A stretch of 64,000 nt of DNA from Hyphomicrobiales bacterium (GCA_003963405.1 RXIY01000032.1:1-64000); one strand, 5' to 3'. Counted from the first letter of the stretch, positions 10,974 to 22,744 are shown. Numbers and translations: made by a program. The notes: generated by a model not told the origin, from the letters alone.

Positions 10974-11069
10974 CGTCATGCCCGCGCTCGTCTCGGGCAT
11001 CCACGCCACCGCGCAGGACTTCACCTGCCGTGTCCCGTGGATGGCCGGGACAAGCCCGGCCATGACGCG
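10974..11069. repeat. REP/BIME-like pair of inverted palindromes
   Basis: The 148-bp gap between two cluster genes carries two facing elements. The one at 11036-11069 has a GGCCGGG/CCCGGCC palindrome with loop ACAAG, framed by CGTGGAT and ATGACGCG. The other, at 10974-11005, is a diverged inverted copy (CGTCATG...GGGCATCCACG). The first is identical over 34 bases to 27356-27389. This is a typical scattered extragenic palindromic repeat. Confidence 0.75.
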
Positions 11070-11099
11070 CAGAGACGTATGGCCTGAGACCCGCGATCG

Positions 11100-13874
11100 T
11101 CACTGCCCGAGCCTCTCCAGCAAATCACGCACATGCACCTGATCGGATTTATAATTCCCCGTCAGCGTGTACATCACGAGGTTGACGCCGCCGCGCAGCG
11201 CCAGCTCCCGCTGGCGGGCGCCGCCGGGCGTCAGCGGAAACAGCGGCTGGCCGCGCTTGTCCATCGCCCAGGCGGCGGCGAGATCGTTCGAGGTTATGAC
11301 GACGGCCGAGACGCTGTCGGTCGCGCGGACCGGCCGCGCGGCGTCGTCCTTCGACTCGGGCGGAAGCGCCTCGACCCATGTTTCGCCGCTCGTGTACCGG
11401 CCCACGAATCCGTCGAGCAGATAGAAGGTCTTGGTGATGACGTGGTCGCGCGGCACGACTTCCAGCTCGGGAATGTCGAGCCCCTTCGAGAAGTCGCGCA
11501 GCCACTGCATTTCCGGCATGGGCGCGCCGCCCGGCCGCTGGCTCAGCGCGTCGCGCGTGTCGAAGACGATGGTGCCGCCCTCCTTCATGTAGGCGGCGAC
11601 GCGCGCCGCCGTCTTGGCCGCGGGCTGCGGCGCGTTGGCGAGGACGGGCCAGTAGAGCATGGGATAGAAGGCGAGTTCATCCTTGGCGGGATCGATCCCC
11701 ACCGGATCGCCGGGCGAGAAGGAGGTGCGCAGCGAGAGCGCCCTGGACAGCGCCTCCAGCCCGAGCCGCGAGACTTCGTCCACCTTGGGATCGCCGGACA
11801 CGACATAGGCGAGCTTCGTCGTCAGCGCCGCCTCCCTGTCGCGCTGCGTCAGGGCCGCCGCCGCGCGCGCATCGGGGGGATTCGCCACGGCGGAAAAGAT
11901 GAGAAGCGCGCCCGCCGTCGCCGCGAGCGGCCGCAGGCGGAGCTTTCCCGAAAGCGCCAGCACGATGAGGGCGTCGGCCACGAAGGCGAGCACGGCCGCC
12001 GCGAGAAGCGGCCCGCGAAAATCGACGGGCGCACCGGCGGCCAATCCCGCCGGAGCGAGCCCTGCCGCCTCGAAGTCGAAGCGGCTCATTTCGTCCGCAG
12101 GCTGCAATGTTTGCAGGGCGACGAAGGCGTCGCCCGCGCCATAGAGGCCCGGCGGATGCTGGGCGCTCGCGCGGCCCTCGAAATGCGCGGGGATCGGCTG
12201 CGCTTCGGGGCCGGGCGCGCCGAGCGCCCCGAAGCCGTCGAGCGCCTCGAGCGGTGCGAAAACGCGCGCGTCCCCGGCGGCGGCCGCCTCCGCCGCCTCG
12301 GGCAGCGGCGCGGATTCGCCCGCCATGGCGAGAATGCGTTTCAGCATGTCCACGAAGAGGCCCGAAATCGGCAGGTTGGACCAGCTCGTATCGGCGTTGA
12401 CGTGGAAGAGGACGACCAGCCCCTTGCCGCGCCGCTCGGCGGTCACGAGCGGCGTGCCGTCCGAGAGGCGCGCCCATGTCTTTTGCACGAGGCCCGGCTC
12501 CGGCTCGGCCAGCACCTGCCGCTGCACGCTCACGTCCTTGGAGGCGGACAGGCCGTAGAAGGGGCTCGCCGCCTCGAACTCCGCAAGCGCCTTGGGCGTC
12601 TCCCAGGACATGGCGCCGCCGAGCACGCGGCCGTTGCGCCGCAGATGCACGGGGAGCAGATCGTCGGCGGCGTTGGCGAGGCGCGGACCGGCGAAGCGCA
12701 GAAGCGTCCCGCCCTCCTCCACGAAGCGGGCGAGCGCGTCATAGGCATCGCCCGGCGCGAGGCTCACATCGGCCAGCGCCACCGCATTGGGCCGCTCGGC
12801 GAGAAGCGTCAGGATCGGATCGACCGCGCCGGGCCGCGTCTCGCGCAATTGCGCGAAAGGCGCGAGCGCCTTGTCGAGATAATAGACCGGTGAAAGCAAG
12901 GGCTGCGCCTGATCGAGCCCCGCGCCGCCGACGAGCGCCACGCGCCGCACCTTCGCGCGCGCGTCCAGCAGCGCGACCGCGCCGGCGGAGTTCTCGCCCG
13001 TGACGCGCAAGACGCTCACATCGTTGCGCAGCTCCACCGGCAGATCGAACTGCGCCCGCGCCCGCATCGACGCGCCGAAACTGGCGCGGGCCTCTCCGAT
13101 GATCTGGCCCTTCGAGTCATAAGCGGCGACCGTCGCCGCGCCGGGGCCGGCGGAATTGGCGCGCAGCACCTCGACGGAGAGCGTCGCGGCGTCATTGGCG
13201 GGCGCGGCCAGCGCGAGCGGCGCATGGTCGTCGACCAGGACCTCGACGCGCGCGCCAAGCTTTGCGGCGTCCTTCAGAACCGTCGCGAAAGCCGCCGTCT
13301 CGCCCTGCGCCAGGGCGTCGGCCAGCCAGACGACTCGTCCCCTGGGATTGGCTTTTGCGAAGCTCGCGACGGCGTCCGCCGTCGCGCGCCGGTCGGGAAG
13401 ATAGGGTTTCGGGCGCAAAGAGCGCAGCTTCTCCAGCGCGCGGGCGCCGTCGCCCTGCGCGGGCGCCGCGGTCTCGGAAACCGCCATGATGGCGATGGGC
13501 GCCCCTGCCCGCGCCGCGCCCTCGACGATCGCCGCCGCGGCTGCGACGCGCCGCTCCCACGAGGGCGCCGAGGCCCAGCCGTCATCGAGCGCGACGAGGG
13601 TCGCCTCTCGGGAGGCGACGGCGGTTCCCGCCGGGCTCCAGACCGGGCCGGCCATGGCGAGGACGAACGCCGCAGCCAGCGCCAGACGCAGGAGCAGCAG
13701 CCACCAGGGCGTGCGCGCGGGCGTCTCCTCGTCGGGCCGCAGCTCGCGCAGGATTTTGGTCGGCGGAAACACGATCTCGCGCGGGCGCGGCGGCGTCACG
13801 CGCAGCAGCCAGTAAATCAGCGGCAGGCTCGCGAGGCCGATCAGCGCGAGCGGCGCGGCGAAGGAGAAACCCAT
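11100..13874 (-). CDS. BatA-N / DUF4159 double-domain membrane protein
   Basis: The ATG at 13874 follows GAGGAG and overlaps the DUF58 stop (TGATG); an in-frame TTG lies one codon earlier. The 924-residue product begins with the aerotolerance N-terminal (BatA) motif: a helix, then YWLLRVTPPRPR and FPP, then a second helix. A central part resembles VWA and amidotransferase-like folds. Two further helices follow at about 620-670. The C-terminal 210 residues match DUF4159, including FYPMLYWP and GGTIVFDTRD. Alphaproteobacteria encode this protein directly after DUF58 and MoxR genes. It probably forms an inner-membrane complex with its neighbours; the biochemical activity is unknown. Confidence 0.85.
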   Translation of the reverse strand: MGFSFAAPLALIGLASLPLIYWLLRVTPPRPREIVFPPTKILRELRPDEETPARTPWWLLLLRLALAAAFVLAMAGPVWSPAGTAVASREATLVALDDGWASAPSWERRVAAAAAIVEGAARAGAPIAIMAVSETAAPAQGDGARALEKLRSLRPKPYLPDRRATADAVASFAKANPRGRVVWLADALAQGETAAFATVLKDAAKLGARVEVLVDDHAPLALAAPANDAATLSVEVLRANSAGPGAATVAAYDSKGQIIGEARASFGASMRARAQFDLPVELRNDVSVLRVTGENSAGAVALLDARAKVRRVALVGGAGLDQAQPLLSPVYYLDKALAPFAQLRETRPGAVDPILTLLAERPNAVALADVSLAPGDAYDALARFVEEGGTLLRFAGPRLANAADDLLPVHLRRNGRVLGGAMSWETPKALAEFEAASPFYGLSASKDVSVQRQVLAEPEPGLVQKTWARLSDGTPLVTAERRGKGLVVLFHVNADTSWSNLPISGLFVDMLKRILAMAGESAPLPEAAEAAAAGDARVFAPLEALDGFGALGAPGPEAQPIPAHFEGRASAQHPPGLYGAGDAFVALQTLQPADEMSRFDFEAAGLAPAGLAAGAPVDFRGPLLAAAVLAFVADALIVLALSGKLRLRPLAATAGALLIFSAVANPPDARAAAALTQRDREAALTTKLAYVVSGDPKVDEVSRLGLEALSRALSLRTSFSPGDPVGIDPAKDELAFYPMLYWPVLANAPQPAAKTAARVAAYMKEGGTIVFDTRDALSQRPGGAPMPEMQWLRDFSKGLDIPELEVVPRDHVITKTFYLLDGFVGRYTSGETWVEALPPESKDDAARPVRATDSVSAVVITSNDLAAAWAMDKRGQPLFPLTPGGARQRELALRGGVNLVMYTLTGNYKSDQVHVRDLLERLGQ

Positions 13875-14794
13875 CAATTCTCCTCCTCGACGCCATGCAG
13901 GCCCATGGCGAGGGTCAGCGCGGCTTCGGCCGCCGGCCGGTCGGTGTGATGCTGGAGAAACAGGAAGCCGACTTCACGCGCCGCCGCCCGCACCGCCTCG
14001 CGATGCGCCTCGAACCGGCGGGCGTAGGCCTTGCGCAGGCTGCCGGCGTCGCCCGCGCGAAAGGCGGGACCGCCGTCCGTGTCGAGAAACATGGTCTCGC
14101 CCGTGAAGGGGAAGCTTTCCTCACAAGGGTCGATCACCATGAGCAGCGCGCCCGTGGCGCCCGCATCGGCGAAGCGGTGGAGCCGCGCGGAAAGCGCCTC
14201 GAGATCGCAGAGAAAATCGGAGATCAGGACGACTCGCGCCCTCGGACGCAGCGGCGCGTCGGGCGGAATATCGTCACGCGCCGTCGTTTCGGCGTGCTCG
14301 TAGAGCGCGCGGGCCAGCCGGTCGATGACGTCGCGGGCCGAAATCGGCGCCGTGAGCCCCAAAGCGGCGACGCGCTCGCCGCCGCGCACCAGCACGTCGG
14401 AAAGCGCGAGGCCGAGCGTGACGCCGCGGGCGAGTTTGTCGTCCTGCGCCAGCGACGAGGCGAAAGCCATGGAGGGCGAGCAATCCATCCAGAGGAAATA
14501 GTCGTGCGCGGCCTCCCACTCACGCTCGCGAACATAGAGCTGGTCGCCCCGCGCAGAACGCCGCCAGTCGATGCGATGCGCGGCCTCGCCACTGGTAAAA
14601 GGCCGATATTGCCAGAAGGTCTCGCCCAAACCGGCGCGCTTGCGGCCATGCACGCCATAAGCGACGCTGGCCGCAATCTCATGCGCCCGGTTGACGATGC
14701 GCGGCAGGCTCGCCGCGAGATCGGCGGCGACCGAGCCCTCGACCGGTGCGCGGCGCGCGGGATCATAGGCGCGGGTTTCGACCGGGCGGATCAT
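13874..14794 (-). CDS. DUF58 domain-containing protein
   Basis: The chosen start is the ATG at 14794, just after AAGGGGAAGC; an upstream in-frame TTG at 14812 is possible. The 306-residue product has the DUF58 hallmark near residues 50-85 (GLGETFWQYRPF..GEAAHRIDWRRSARGDQLYVRERE). It then has a VWA-like part with DCSPSMAF. Known DUF58 proteins work with MoxR ATPases. The stop overlaps the DUF4159 gene start by one base, so the pair is coupled. Confidence 0.88.
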   Translation of the reverse strand: MIRPVETRAYDPARRAPVEGSVAADLAASLPRIVNRAHEIAASVAYGVHGRKRAGLGETFWQYRPFTSGEAAHRIDWRRSARGDQLYVREREWEAAHDYFLWMDCSPSMAFASSLAQDDKLARGVTLGLALSDVLVRGGERVAALGLTAPISARDVIDRLARALYEHAETTARDDIPPDAPLRPRARVVLISDFLCDLEALSARLHRFADAGATGALLMVIDPCEESFPFTGETMFLDTDGGPAFRAGDAGSLRKAYARRFEAHREAVRAAAREVGFLFLQHHTDRPAAEAALTLAMGLHGVEEEN

Positions 14795-14915
14795 GCTTCC
14801 CCTTCCCGGCAAAAGCCGTCACGGCGGCCAAATTCCTCCCTTTTGCGGGGAGGGTGGCCCTGCGAGGGGGAGAGATGGCCGCCCGAAGATTCGACGTGAA
14901 ATCCCGAGAGCCCCA

Positions 14916-15914
<999 letters not shown>

Positions 15915-16191
15915 GAGCGCGGAACAGTCCATCTGCCACGGTTGCAGGGAGGAGATGGGGATCGGCGCCCGCGATTGCATCCACCCGGGCCACGCGCCAT
16001 CTCGTGAAAGGGAAACCATCCCCAGGGCGCGATTTTGGACGCTCGGCGGCATCGGCGTCAAACGCGCGGCAACTTGAGCGCGTTTAACGCTCTAGCGAAA
16101 GAAAATCAATTGCTTCCGTCCCGCGAGCGGGGCGCGCAAAAAGAATGTATAAGTCGATCGACCATAATTCGCCTGAAAGGCCCCCTCGCCC

Positions 16192-16449
16192 ATGTGGCGC
16201 GCATTTCTCGAAACCACTCTCCTTTTTCTCACGCCGTTCCTCGTTTATGTGGCGTTCCAGCTCCTCCAGCGGCGCTGGCCCTTCGTCGCCGAGCTCTGGC
16301 ACGGACGCATCGTTTCGGCGCTGATCATCGCCGGGCTGCTGCTCGCCATCGCCGGGGTCGTGGCGGCCGGCTTCACGTCGCGGGAACAGGGCGCCTATGT
16401 TCCGGCGCATGTCGAAAACGGCCGGCTCGTGCCGGGCGCGTTCCGATGA
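16192..16449 (+). CDS. DUF6111 family small membrane protein
   Basis: The 85-residue product starts MWRAFLETTLLFLTPFLVY and has two membrane helices (about 7-25 and 43-63) and a short polar tail. It resembles the DUF6111 family, which sits before cca in many Hyphomicrobiales. Its stop overlaps the start of cca by four bases (ATGA), so the two are coupled. It is divergent from the MoxR gene. Function unknown. Confidence 0.75.
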   Translation: MWRAFLETTLLFLTPFLVYVAFQLLQRRWPFVAELWHGRIVSALIIAGLLLAIAGVVAAGFTSREQGAYVPAHVENGRLVPGAFR

Positions 16450-17678
16450 ACGCCGAGCGCCTTCTCGACGACCCGCGCCTCGCGACGCTCTTCGCGGCGC
16501 TGGCGCGCACCGGGGCCGAGACCCGCATCGTCGGCGGGGCCGTGCGCGACGCGCTCTTTGGCCTGCCGCCGCATGAGATCGACCTCGCGACCACCGCCTT
16601 GCCGCAGGAGGTGCTCGCCGCCGCGCGGACGGCGGGGCTCAAGGGCGTCCCGACAGGGATCGAACATGGCACGGTGACGATCGTCGTCGCCGGCGCGCCC
16701 TTCGAGGTGACGACGCTGCGCGAGGATGTCGAGACCGACGGCCGCTACGCGGTCGTGCGCTTCGGCGGCGATTTTGAGCAGGACGCGCGGCGCCGTGACT
16801 TCACCGTGAACGCCCTCTCGCTCTCGCCGGACGGCCGCCTGCACGATTACACGGGCGGGCTGAAGGACATCGCCGACCGGCGCATCCGCTTCATCGGCGA
16901 CGCCGCGACGCGCATCCGCGAGGATTATCTTCGCGTCCTGCGCTTCTTTCGCTTCAACGCCTCGCATGGCGAAGCCGGCTTCGACCGCGAGGGGCTGCAC
17001 GAGGCCATCGTCGCGCGGGAAAATCTCTCGCGCCTCTCCCGCGAGCGCATCCGCGCCGAGCTTATAAAGCTCCTGCCGGCGCGGCGCGCGGGCGAAATCA
17101 TGCGGGTCATGTCGCAGGCCGGGATCATCGAAGTGCTGCTCGGCATGGGTTATCCCGCGCGGCTCGAGCGCCTCGCGGCCTTCGAGGCCGCTCAGGGCAA
17201 GAAGGGCGACGCCGTGCTGCGCCTCGCCGCCTTCTCCGTCCTCGTCGCCGAGGACGCCGACCGCCTGCGCGATCGGCTGCGCCTGTCGAATGACGAACAT
17301 GCGCGGCTTCTCGCCGCCGCCCGCGCGCTCACGCCCCTGCATGGGCGCGACAGACCGCCGCCGGTCTCGCATCTGCGCGAAATGCTGTTCCTTTGCGGAT
17401 CCCGAGCCGCCGCCGACGCGCTGGCCCTCGCCTTCGCTGAAAGCGCCGCCGCGCCAGATGAGGCCGAATGGCTGGCGGCGGCCCGCTATCTCGATGAGAC
17501 CCCCGCCCCCGTCTTCCCGATCAAGGGCGCCGATCTGCTGGCGCGCGGCGTCTCCCCCGGCCGCCAACTCGGCGCGGCGCTGAAGTCGCTTCAGTCGAGA
17601 TGGATCAGAACCGGCTTCCCCCGCGATCCGGCTGTCTTGCGACAGTTGGTGGAGGACGCCATACGGGAGAAGGACTAA
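16446..17678 (+). CDS. cca: CCA tRNA nucleotidyltransferase / poly(A) polymerase family
   Basis: The start ATG at 16446 overlaps the preceding stop; a longer frame extends upstream but only through the DUF6111 region. The 410-residue protein carries the class II nucleotidyltransferase signature RIVGGAVRDALFG (about 27-39) with the metal-binding EIDLAT. It also has RRRDFTVNALSL and the RIREDYLRVLRFFRF motif. It adds or repairs the 3' CCA of tRNAs. The length fits the alphaproteobacterial form. Confidence 0.93.
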   Translation: MNAERLLDDPRLATLFAALARTGAETRIVGGAVRDALFGLPPHEIDLATTALPQEVLAAARTAGLKGVPTGIEHGTVTIVVAGAPFEVTTLREDVETDGRYAVVRFGGDFEQDARRRDFTVNALSLSPDGRLHDYTGGLKDIADRRIRFIGDAATRIREDYLRVLRFFRFNASHGEAGFDREGLHEAIVARENLSRLSRERIRAELIKLLPARRAGEIMRVMSQAGIIEVLLGMGYPARLERLAAFEAAQGKKGDAVLRLAAFSVLVAEDADRLRDRLRLSNDEHARLLAAARALTPLHGRDRPPPVSHLREMLFLCGSRAAADALALAFAESAAAPDEAEWLAAARYLDETPAPVFPIKGADLLARGVSPGRQLGAALKSLQSRWIRTGFPRDPAVLRQLVEDAIREKD

Positions 17679-17714
17679 CGGATCGCGCGACGCCGGGGCT
17701 TAAGCGCGAGAATC

Positions 17715-20450
17715 TCAGGCCGCGCTGTCCTCCTCGCCGCCCTCGCCCACGTCGCCGATATGCTCCACCGAGACGACGCGCTCGTCCTCGGCCGTGTTGA
17801 AGACGATGACTCCTTGAGTCCCGCGGCCGGCGATCCGAATTCCCTCGACCGGGCAGCGAATGAGCTGGCCGCCGTCCGTGACGAGCATGATTTCGTCGCC
17901 CTGCTCCACCGGGAACGACGCCGCCAGCTTGCCGTTGCGGGCGTTCACCGCCATCGCGACGATGCCTTTGCCGCCGCGTCCGGTGATGCGGTACTCATAG
18001 GAAGACGTGCGCTTGCCGTAGCCGTTTTCGGAGACGGTCAGAATGATCTGCTCGGCCGCCTGCATGGCGGCGAAACGCTCGTCGGAAAGCTCGACCGACG
18101 CGCCGCCCTCCTCGACCTCCGCGCCCGTCTCGGGCGCCACGTCTTCGCCCATGCGGCGGCGCAGGGCGCTCGCCTTCTTCAGATAGGCCGACCGCTCCTC
18201 CGACGCCGCCTCGAAGTGCTTCAGGATCGAGAGCGAGATCACCTTGTCGCCGGCGCCGAGCGATACGCCGCGCACGCCCATCGAGGTGCGCCCCTGAAAG
18301 ACGCGCACTTCCGGGACCGCGAAGCGGATACACTGGCCGTCGCGCGTCGTCAGCAGAATGTCGTCGCGCTCCGTCGCCGTCGCGACATCGACGATCGCCT
18401 CGCCCGCGTCGAGCTTCATGGCGATGAGGCCGTTGCGGCGCACCTCGCAGAAATCGGAGAGCTTGTTGCGCCGCACCGTGCCGCCCGTCGTCGCGAAGAT
18501 CACGTCGAGCGTTGACCAGCTCGATTCATCCTCGGGCAGCGGCATGATCGTCGTGATGCGCTCGTTCTGCTCCAGCGGCAGCATGTTGACGAGCGCCTTG
18601 CCGCGCGCCTGCGGCGCCGCCAGCGGCAGGCGCCAGACCTTTTCCTTATAAGCCTTGCCGAGCGAAGAAAAGAACAGCACCGGCGTATGCGTATTGGCGA
18701 CGAAGAGGCGGTGAACGAAATCCTCCTCCTTCGTCTGCATCCCCGAGCGGCCCTTGCCGCCGCGCCGCTGCGCCCGATAGGTCGAAAGCGGCACGCGCTT
18801 GATGTAGCCGGCGTGCGAGACGGTCACGACCATGTCCTCGCGAGCGATGAGGTCTTCGTCCTCGACCTCGCCATCCGCTTCGATGATCTGCGTGCGACGC
18901 GGCGTGGCGTAGGCCTCCTTCACCGCCAGCATCTCGTCCTTGACGATGCCGAAGAGCTTTTCGCGCGAGCCGAGGATTTCGAGATATTCCGCGATTTCCG
19001 CGGCAAGCTTGTTGAGCGCCTCGGCGATCTCCTCGCGGCCGAGCGCGGTGAGGCGCTGGAGGCGCAGATCGAGAATCGCGCGCGCCTGCGCCTCCGAGAG
19101 GCGGATCGTCCCGTCGTGGCTCAATTTGTGGCGCGGGTCGGCGATCAGCTCGACCAGAGGCGCCATGTCCTTCGCCGGCCAGTCGCGCGCCATCAGGGCC
19201 TCGCGCGCCGCCGCCGCGTCGGGCGAATTGCGGATGAGGCGGATCACCTCGTCGATATTGGCCACCGCAATGGCGAGGCCGACCTGGAGATGCGCATTGT
19301 CGCGCGCCTTGGCGAGCCGGAACTTGGTGCGCCGTGTGACGACCGTTTCACGGAAGTCGATGAAGGCGCGCAGAACGTCAGAGAGCGTCAGCAGCTCGGG
19401 GCGCCCGCCGTTGAGCGCAATCATGTTGACCGCGAAGCTCGATTGCAGGGCGGTGTGGCGCCAGAGCTGATTGAGCACGACGTCGGCCACCGCCTCGCGC
19501 TTCAGCTCCACGACGATGCGCATGCCGTCGCGGTCGGACTCGTCGCGCAGATCGGAGATGCCCTCGATCTTCTTTTCCTTGACGAGCTCCGCGATGCGCT
19601 CGATCAGCGCCGCCTTGTTCACCTGATAGGGAATCTCGGTGAAGATGATCGCCTCGCGCTCCTTGCGCAGCGTCTCGATCTCCGCCTTGGCGCGCATGAT
19701 GATGGAGCCGCGACCTGTTGCATAGGCGTTTCGGATGCCGCCGCGGCCGAGAATCGTCGCCGCGGTCGGAAAGTCCGGCCCCGGCACGATCTCCATCAGC
19801 TCCGCGACCGTCATCTCCGGTCTGTCGATCAGCGCGATCGCGGCGTCGATCACTTCGCCGAGATTGTGCGGCGGAATGTTCGTCGCCATGCCGACGGCGA
19901 TGCCGCCCGCGCCATTGACGAGGAGATTGGGAAAGCGCGCCGGCAGGACGGTCGGCTCATGTTCCTTGCCGTCATAGTTCGGCTGGAAGTCGACCGTGCC
20001 TTCGTCGATGTCCTCGAGCAGCGCAAGCGCAGGCTTGGCGAGCCGCGACTCGGTGTAACGCATCGCCGCCGGCGGGTCGTTGTCCACTGAGCCGAAGTTG
20101 CCCTGTCCGTCGATGAGCATGAGCCGCATCGAGAAGGGCTGCGCCATGCGCACCAGCGCGTCATAGATCGCCGCGTCGCCGTGGGGGTGATATTTACCCA
20201 TGACGTCGCCGACGACGCGCGCGGACTTCACATAGGGCTTGTCCGGCGTGATGCCGTTTTCATGCATCGAAAACAGGATGCGCCGATGCACGGGCTTCAG
20301 GCCGTCGCGCACGTCCGGCAGCGCGCGGCTCACGATCACGCTCATCGCGTAATCGAGATAGCTGCGCTTCATCTCATCGGCGATCGAAACGGGCCTGATG
20401 TCTGAGCCGGGTTTGTCGGAACCGTCTTTTTTCGTGTCGTCGTCGGCCAA
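17715..20450 (-). CDS. gyrA: DNA gyrase subunit A
   Basis: The 911-residue product has the catalytic tyrosine in AAMRYTE (Tyr132) and the QRDR-region motif [14 protein letters not shown] (87-100). The GyrA box appears as QRRGGKG, and six beta-pinwheel repeats form the C-terminal half, ending in an acidic tail. The only start consistent with the full N-terminus is a TTG at 20450 without a good Shine-Dalgarno; the next ATG ([11 protein letters not shown]) would remove 26 variable residues. Position 93, equivalent to E. coli Ser83, is alanine, while Asp97 (E. coli Asp87) is kept. Confidence 0.97.
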   Translation of the reverse strand: MADDDTKKDGSDKPGSDIRPVSIADEMKRSYLDYAMSVIVSRALPDVRDGLKPVHRRILFSMHENGITPDKPYVKSARVVGDVMGKYHPHGDAAIYDALVRMAQPFSMRLMLIDGQGNFGSVDNDPPAAMRYTESRLAKPALALLEDIDEGTVDFQPNYDGKEHEPTVLPARFPNLLVNGAGGIAVGMATNIPPHNLGEVIDAAIALIDRPEMTVAELMEIVPGPDFPTAATILGRGGIRNAYATGRGSIIMRAKAEIETLRKEREAIIFTEIPYQVNKAALIERIAELVKEKKIEGISDLRDESDRDGMRIVVELKREAVADVVLNQLWRHTALQSSFAVNMIALNGGRPELLTLSDVLRAFIDFRETVVTRRTKFRLAKARDNAHLQVGLAIAVANIDEVIRLIRNSPDAAAAREALMARDWPAKDMAPLVELIADPRHKLSHDGTIRLSEAQARAILDLRLQRLTALGREEIAEALNKLAAEIAEYLEILGSREKLFGIVKDEMLAVKEAYATPRRTQIIEADGEVEDEDLIAREDMVVTVSHAGYIKRVPLSTYRAQRRGGKGRSGMQTKEEDFVHRLFVANTHTPVLFFSSLGKAYKEKVWRLPLAAPQARGKALVNMLPLEQNERITTIMPLPEDESSWSTLDVIFATTGGTVRRNKLSDFCEVRRNGLIAMKLDAGEAIVDVATATERDDILLTTRDGQCIRFAVPEVRVFQGRTSMGVRGVSLGAGDKVISLSILKHFEAASEERSAYLKKASALRRRMGEDVAPETGAEVEEGGASVELSDERFAAMQAAEQIILTVSENGYGKRTSSYEYRITGRGGKGIVAMAVNARNGKLAASFPVEQGDEIMLVTDGGQLIRCPVEGIRIAGRGTQGVIVFNTAEDERVVSVEHIGDVGEGGEEDSAA

Positions 20451-20565
20451 GGGCGCGCCAATCCGGGTGAATTTCAGCCTTTTGATCCTATAGGCGATTC
20501 TTCCGGGCGGCGCCAGTTTGGACGAAGAAAGAACAACAAATCAAAGCAATGAGTTATCAAAAACC

Positions 20566-20594
20566 GCCTGCCAGCGGGGCCTTGACTGGCAGGC
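20566..20594 (-). terminator. Intrinsic terminator of the DUF2167 gene
   Basis: GCCTGCCAG at 20566-20574 pairs perfectly with CTGGCAGGC at 20586-20594 across an 11-base loop. Read on the minus strand the stem is followed by CGGTTTTTGAT, a T tract. It lies 66 bases after the DUF2167 stop and before gyrA, so it separates the two transcripts. Confidence 0.75.
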
Positions 20595-20659
20595 GCCACG
20601 TTGAAAATCGGCCGGCTTTTTGAGCGCGGCCGGGGCGCCGCGTCGGGACTGATCCGAGA

Positions 20660-22627
20660 TCAGCCATCCGTCCGCCGCGCGCGCGCCGCATTGATCGCGG
20701 CGGAGGCGGCGGCGTCTCCGGGCTCGATCAGCGCAAAATCGTCGCGGTCGAGCGCGGGCGCGACATCCTCCCTGACGGAGAGAGACAAACGCATTTCCGA
20801 TTCGGGAGCGCCGGTCTGCAAGGCGTCGGCTTCAGTGAAGAACTGAGGGCTGGCGTCGAGGTCTTCGGCGAATGCCGGGGCGGCTCCGCCCGTGCGGCGC
20901 CGACGCAAGACCCGCGCAGGGTCGACGGCGGGAGGCGGCGGTTCTTGAGCGCCACGCATCCGGGCGGCGAATTTCCGAAGCGCCGACACAGGCTCCTCCG
21001 CGTCATTGGCGGGAGGCGCAAGAGCATCCTTCTGCGCGTTCCCGGCCGGCGCGAACGGCCGTAGCCGTGAGAATTTTGCGGCGAGAGTCGCGAGCGCCGG
21101 CTGATCCTGAGTCGATCCGGACGGGCGGGCGGCGGGCTGCGTTCGCGCCCCGCGCCCCAGACGCGCCTGGAGAGTGGGCGCCAGGCGCGCGAAAAACGAA
21201 GGCCTCGCAGTTTCGTTGGACTCGCGCTTTGGACCGGGTCCGGACGGCCCGTCGTTGGCGCCGCGCGGCTTTAGCCTGAGATAGGCGAAGACGGCCGCCA
21301 GGCCAAAAAACGCCGGATAGGCCAGCCCCGACAGACGGTCGATGAGCGACTCCCCGGCGGCCTCGCTCGCCGACGACGCTCGTGCGGCGATTGGCTTCGC
21401 GCTGACGTCACGCACGACCAGATCGGCCGCGCGATATGGCGCGACCTTGTCGGCCGCCGGGTCGAAATCCTCATAGGTCTTGCCGTGATCGAACACGATC
21501 TTGCCGGCCAGTCCCCCGATCTCGTTTTTGAGCTGATCCGCCTTCTCCACGGCCCCGACCAATCCGATCCTGATGGCGCCCTCGCGTCCGACGATCCAGG
21601 CCTCGCAATTCAAGAAGCGATCTGGCGCGCTCGTATCCACGGTCGCGACCATGACGCAGGCTGAGAGGCGTCTTCCGGCGGCGTCGAGGGCGGGCGGGGC
21701 AAACCAGCCCTCGAGCGCCACCGGAGGCTGTCCTGCGCCCGCCCGGCGCGCGTTCACGATGGGCAGACTGTCCCTGAAGCGGGAAAGCAGCTTATCGGGG
21801 TCCAGGGACCTGGCGTCTTCGGCGTCGATATGGCCGTCATCGAGAAGCTCGACGGGGATCAGCCAGTCTGGCGCGGCCCCGGCTGGCGCGACAAAGCCCT
21901 GCGTCCCCTCGCGCCATTGGAGGCCAACTTCGCCCGCGAGCGCCCGGGCGGCCTCGAGCGGGATGAAAACCCGCCCGGCCGGCAGCCACATCGACGCGCG
22001 ATCGGCGAGCCGCACCTCGACCGGGCCGACAAGACCTTCGGCAAGAAGCGCGGAAATACGCGTCTCCGGCGTGGCGGCTGACTCGGCCGCCGCCGTCTCC
22101 TGCGCCGGCGCGGCGGGGTCGAGCAGAGGAAGGAGCGATGGCGCCGGGCCAGACTGGAGTCCGATTGGATCCCTGTCGAAGGCGCGCGCGGGCGCACGCC
22201 ATTGCTCGGTCGCCACGGGGGCGTCGATCGCGATGGTGGGCAGGCCGGCAGGCGCGGACGAATTGGCCTGCGCCTCCCCCTCGACTGTGGTCGCGCCGCC
22301 ACCCTTCGACGGCGCCGCCCCCGTAGCGGCTTCAGACGAAGCCGGCTTCTGCTCCGCTGGCTTCGGTGCTGGAGATTCCGAGGGCTGGGCGCCCTTGTTC
22401 GCAAGGGCCGGCTTTCTGGACGGCGCGGCGGCTCCGGTCAGGGGCTTCATCGGCGGCATCACATAGATGACGTTGTCCGACCCGCCGGCGTCGGCTGGCG
22501 CCGAGTCCTCCAGGATCGTCTCGCTTCTTGCCCGAGCCTCGCGGGCGTGACCTGGCGCGGCAGAGGCGGCGAGAGCGGCGAAGAGCGCAATGCTCGACGC
22601 GAAGGAAGGCGACTTGGGAAACGGCAT
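20660..22627 (-). CDS. DUF2167 domain-containing secreted/membrane protein
   Basis: The 655-residue protein begins with a cleavable signal peptide (to about PGHA, residue 28). A Pro/Ala/Ser-rich low-complexity stretch follows to about residue 190. A domain of about 230 residues then resembles DUF2167: an adhesion-like start WLPAGRVFI, then IPVELLDDGHIDAEDA, PPVALEGWFAPPALDAAGRRL, and the closing DFDPAADKVAPYRAADLV. One membrane helix follows at about 437-452. The C-terminal 200 residues are again low-complexity and probably cytoplasmic. The DUF2167 assignment rests on motif memory. It lies downstream of sufA on the same strand but 117 bp away, and has its own terminator. Function unknown. Confidence 0.65.
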   Translation of the reverse strand: MPFPKSPSFASSIALFAALAASAAPGHAREARARSETILEDSAPADAGGSDNVIYVMPPMKPLTGAAAPSRKPALANKGAQPSESPAPKPAEQKPASSEAATGAAPSKGGGATTVEGEAQANSSAPAGLPTIAIDAPVATEQWRAPARAFDRDPIGLQSGPAPSLLPLLDPAAPAQETAAAESAATPETRISALLAEGLVGPVEVRLADRASMWLPAGRVFIPLEAARALAGEVGLQWREGTQGFVAPAGAAPDWLIPVELLDDGHIDAEDARSLDPDKLLSRFRDSLPIVNARRAGAGQPPVALEGWFAPPALDAAGRRLSACVMVATVDTSAPDRFLNCEAWIVGREGAIRIGLVGAVEKADQLKNEIGGLAGKIVFDHGKTYEDFDPAADKVAPYRAADLVVRDVSAKPIAARASSASEAAGESLIDRLSGLAYPAFFGLAAVFAYLRLKPRGANDGPSGPGPKRESNETARPSFFARLAPTLQARLGRGARTQPAARPSGSTQDQPALATLAAKFSRLRPFAPAGNAQKDALAPPANDAEEPVSALRKFAARMRGAQEPPPPAVDPARVLRRRRTGGAAPAFAEDLDASPQFFTEADALQTGAPESEMRLSLSVREDVAPALDRDDFALIEPGDAAASAAINAARARRTDG

Positions 22628-22744
22628 CGGCGGCTCCGCACATGAACCCTGCCGGAAGCTTTGCCGTTCGATATTGAAGAAAATGCTATTCAGATGCCCT
22701 GAGGGTAAACAACGCGGCGTCAGGGTTAACGCCGCGCTTACGGG

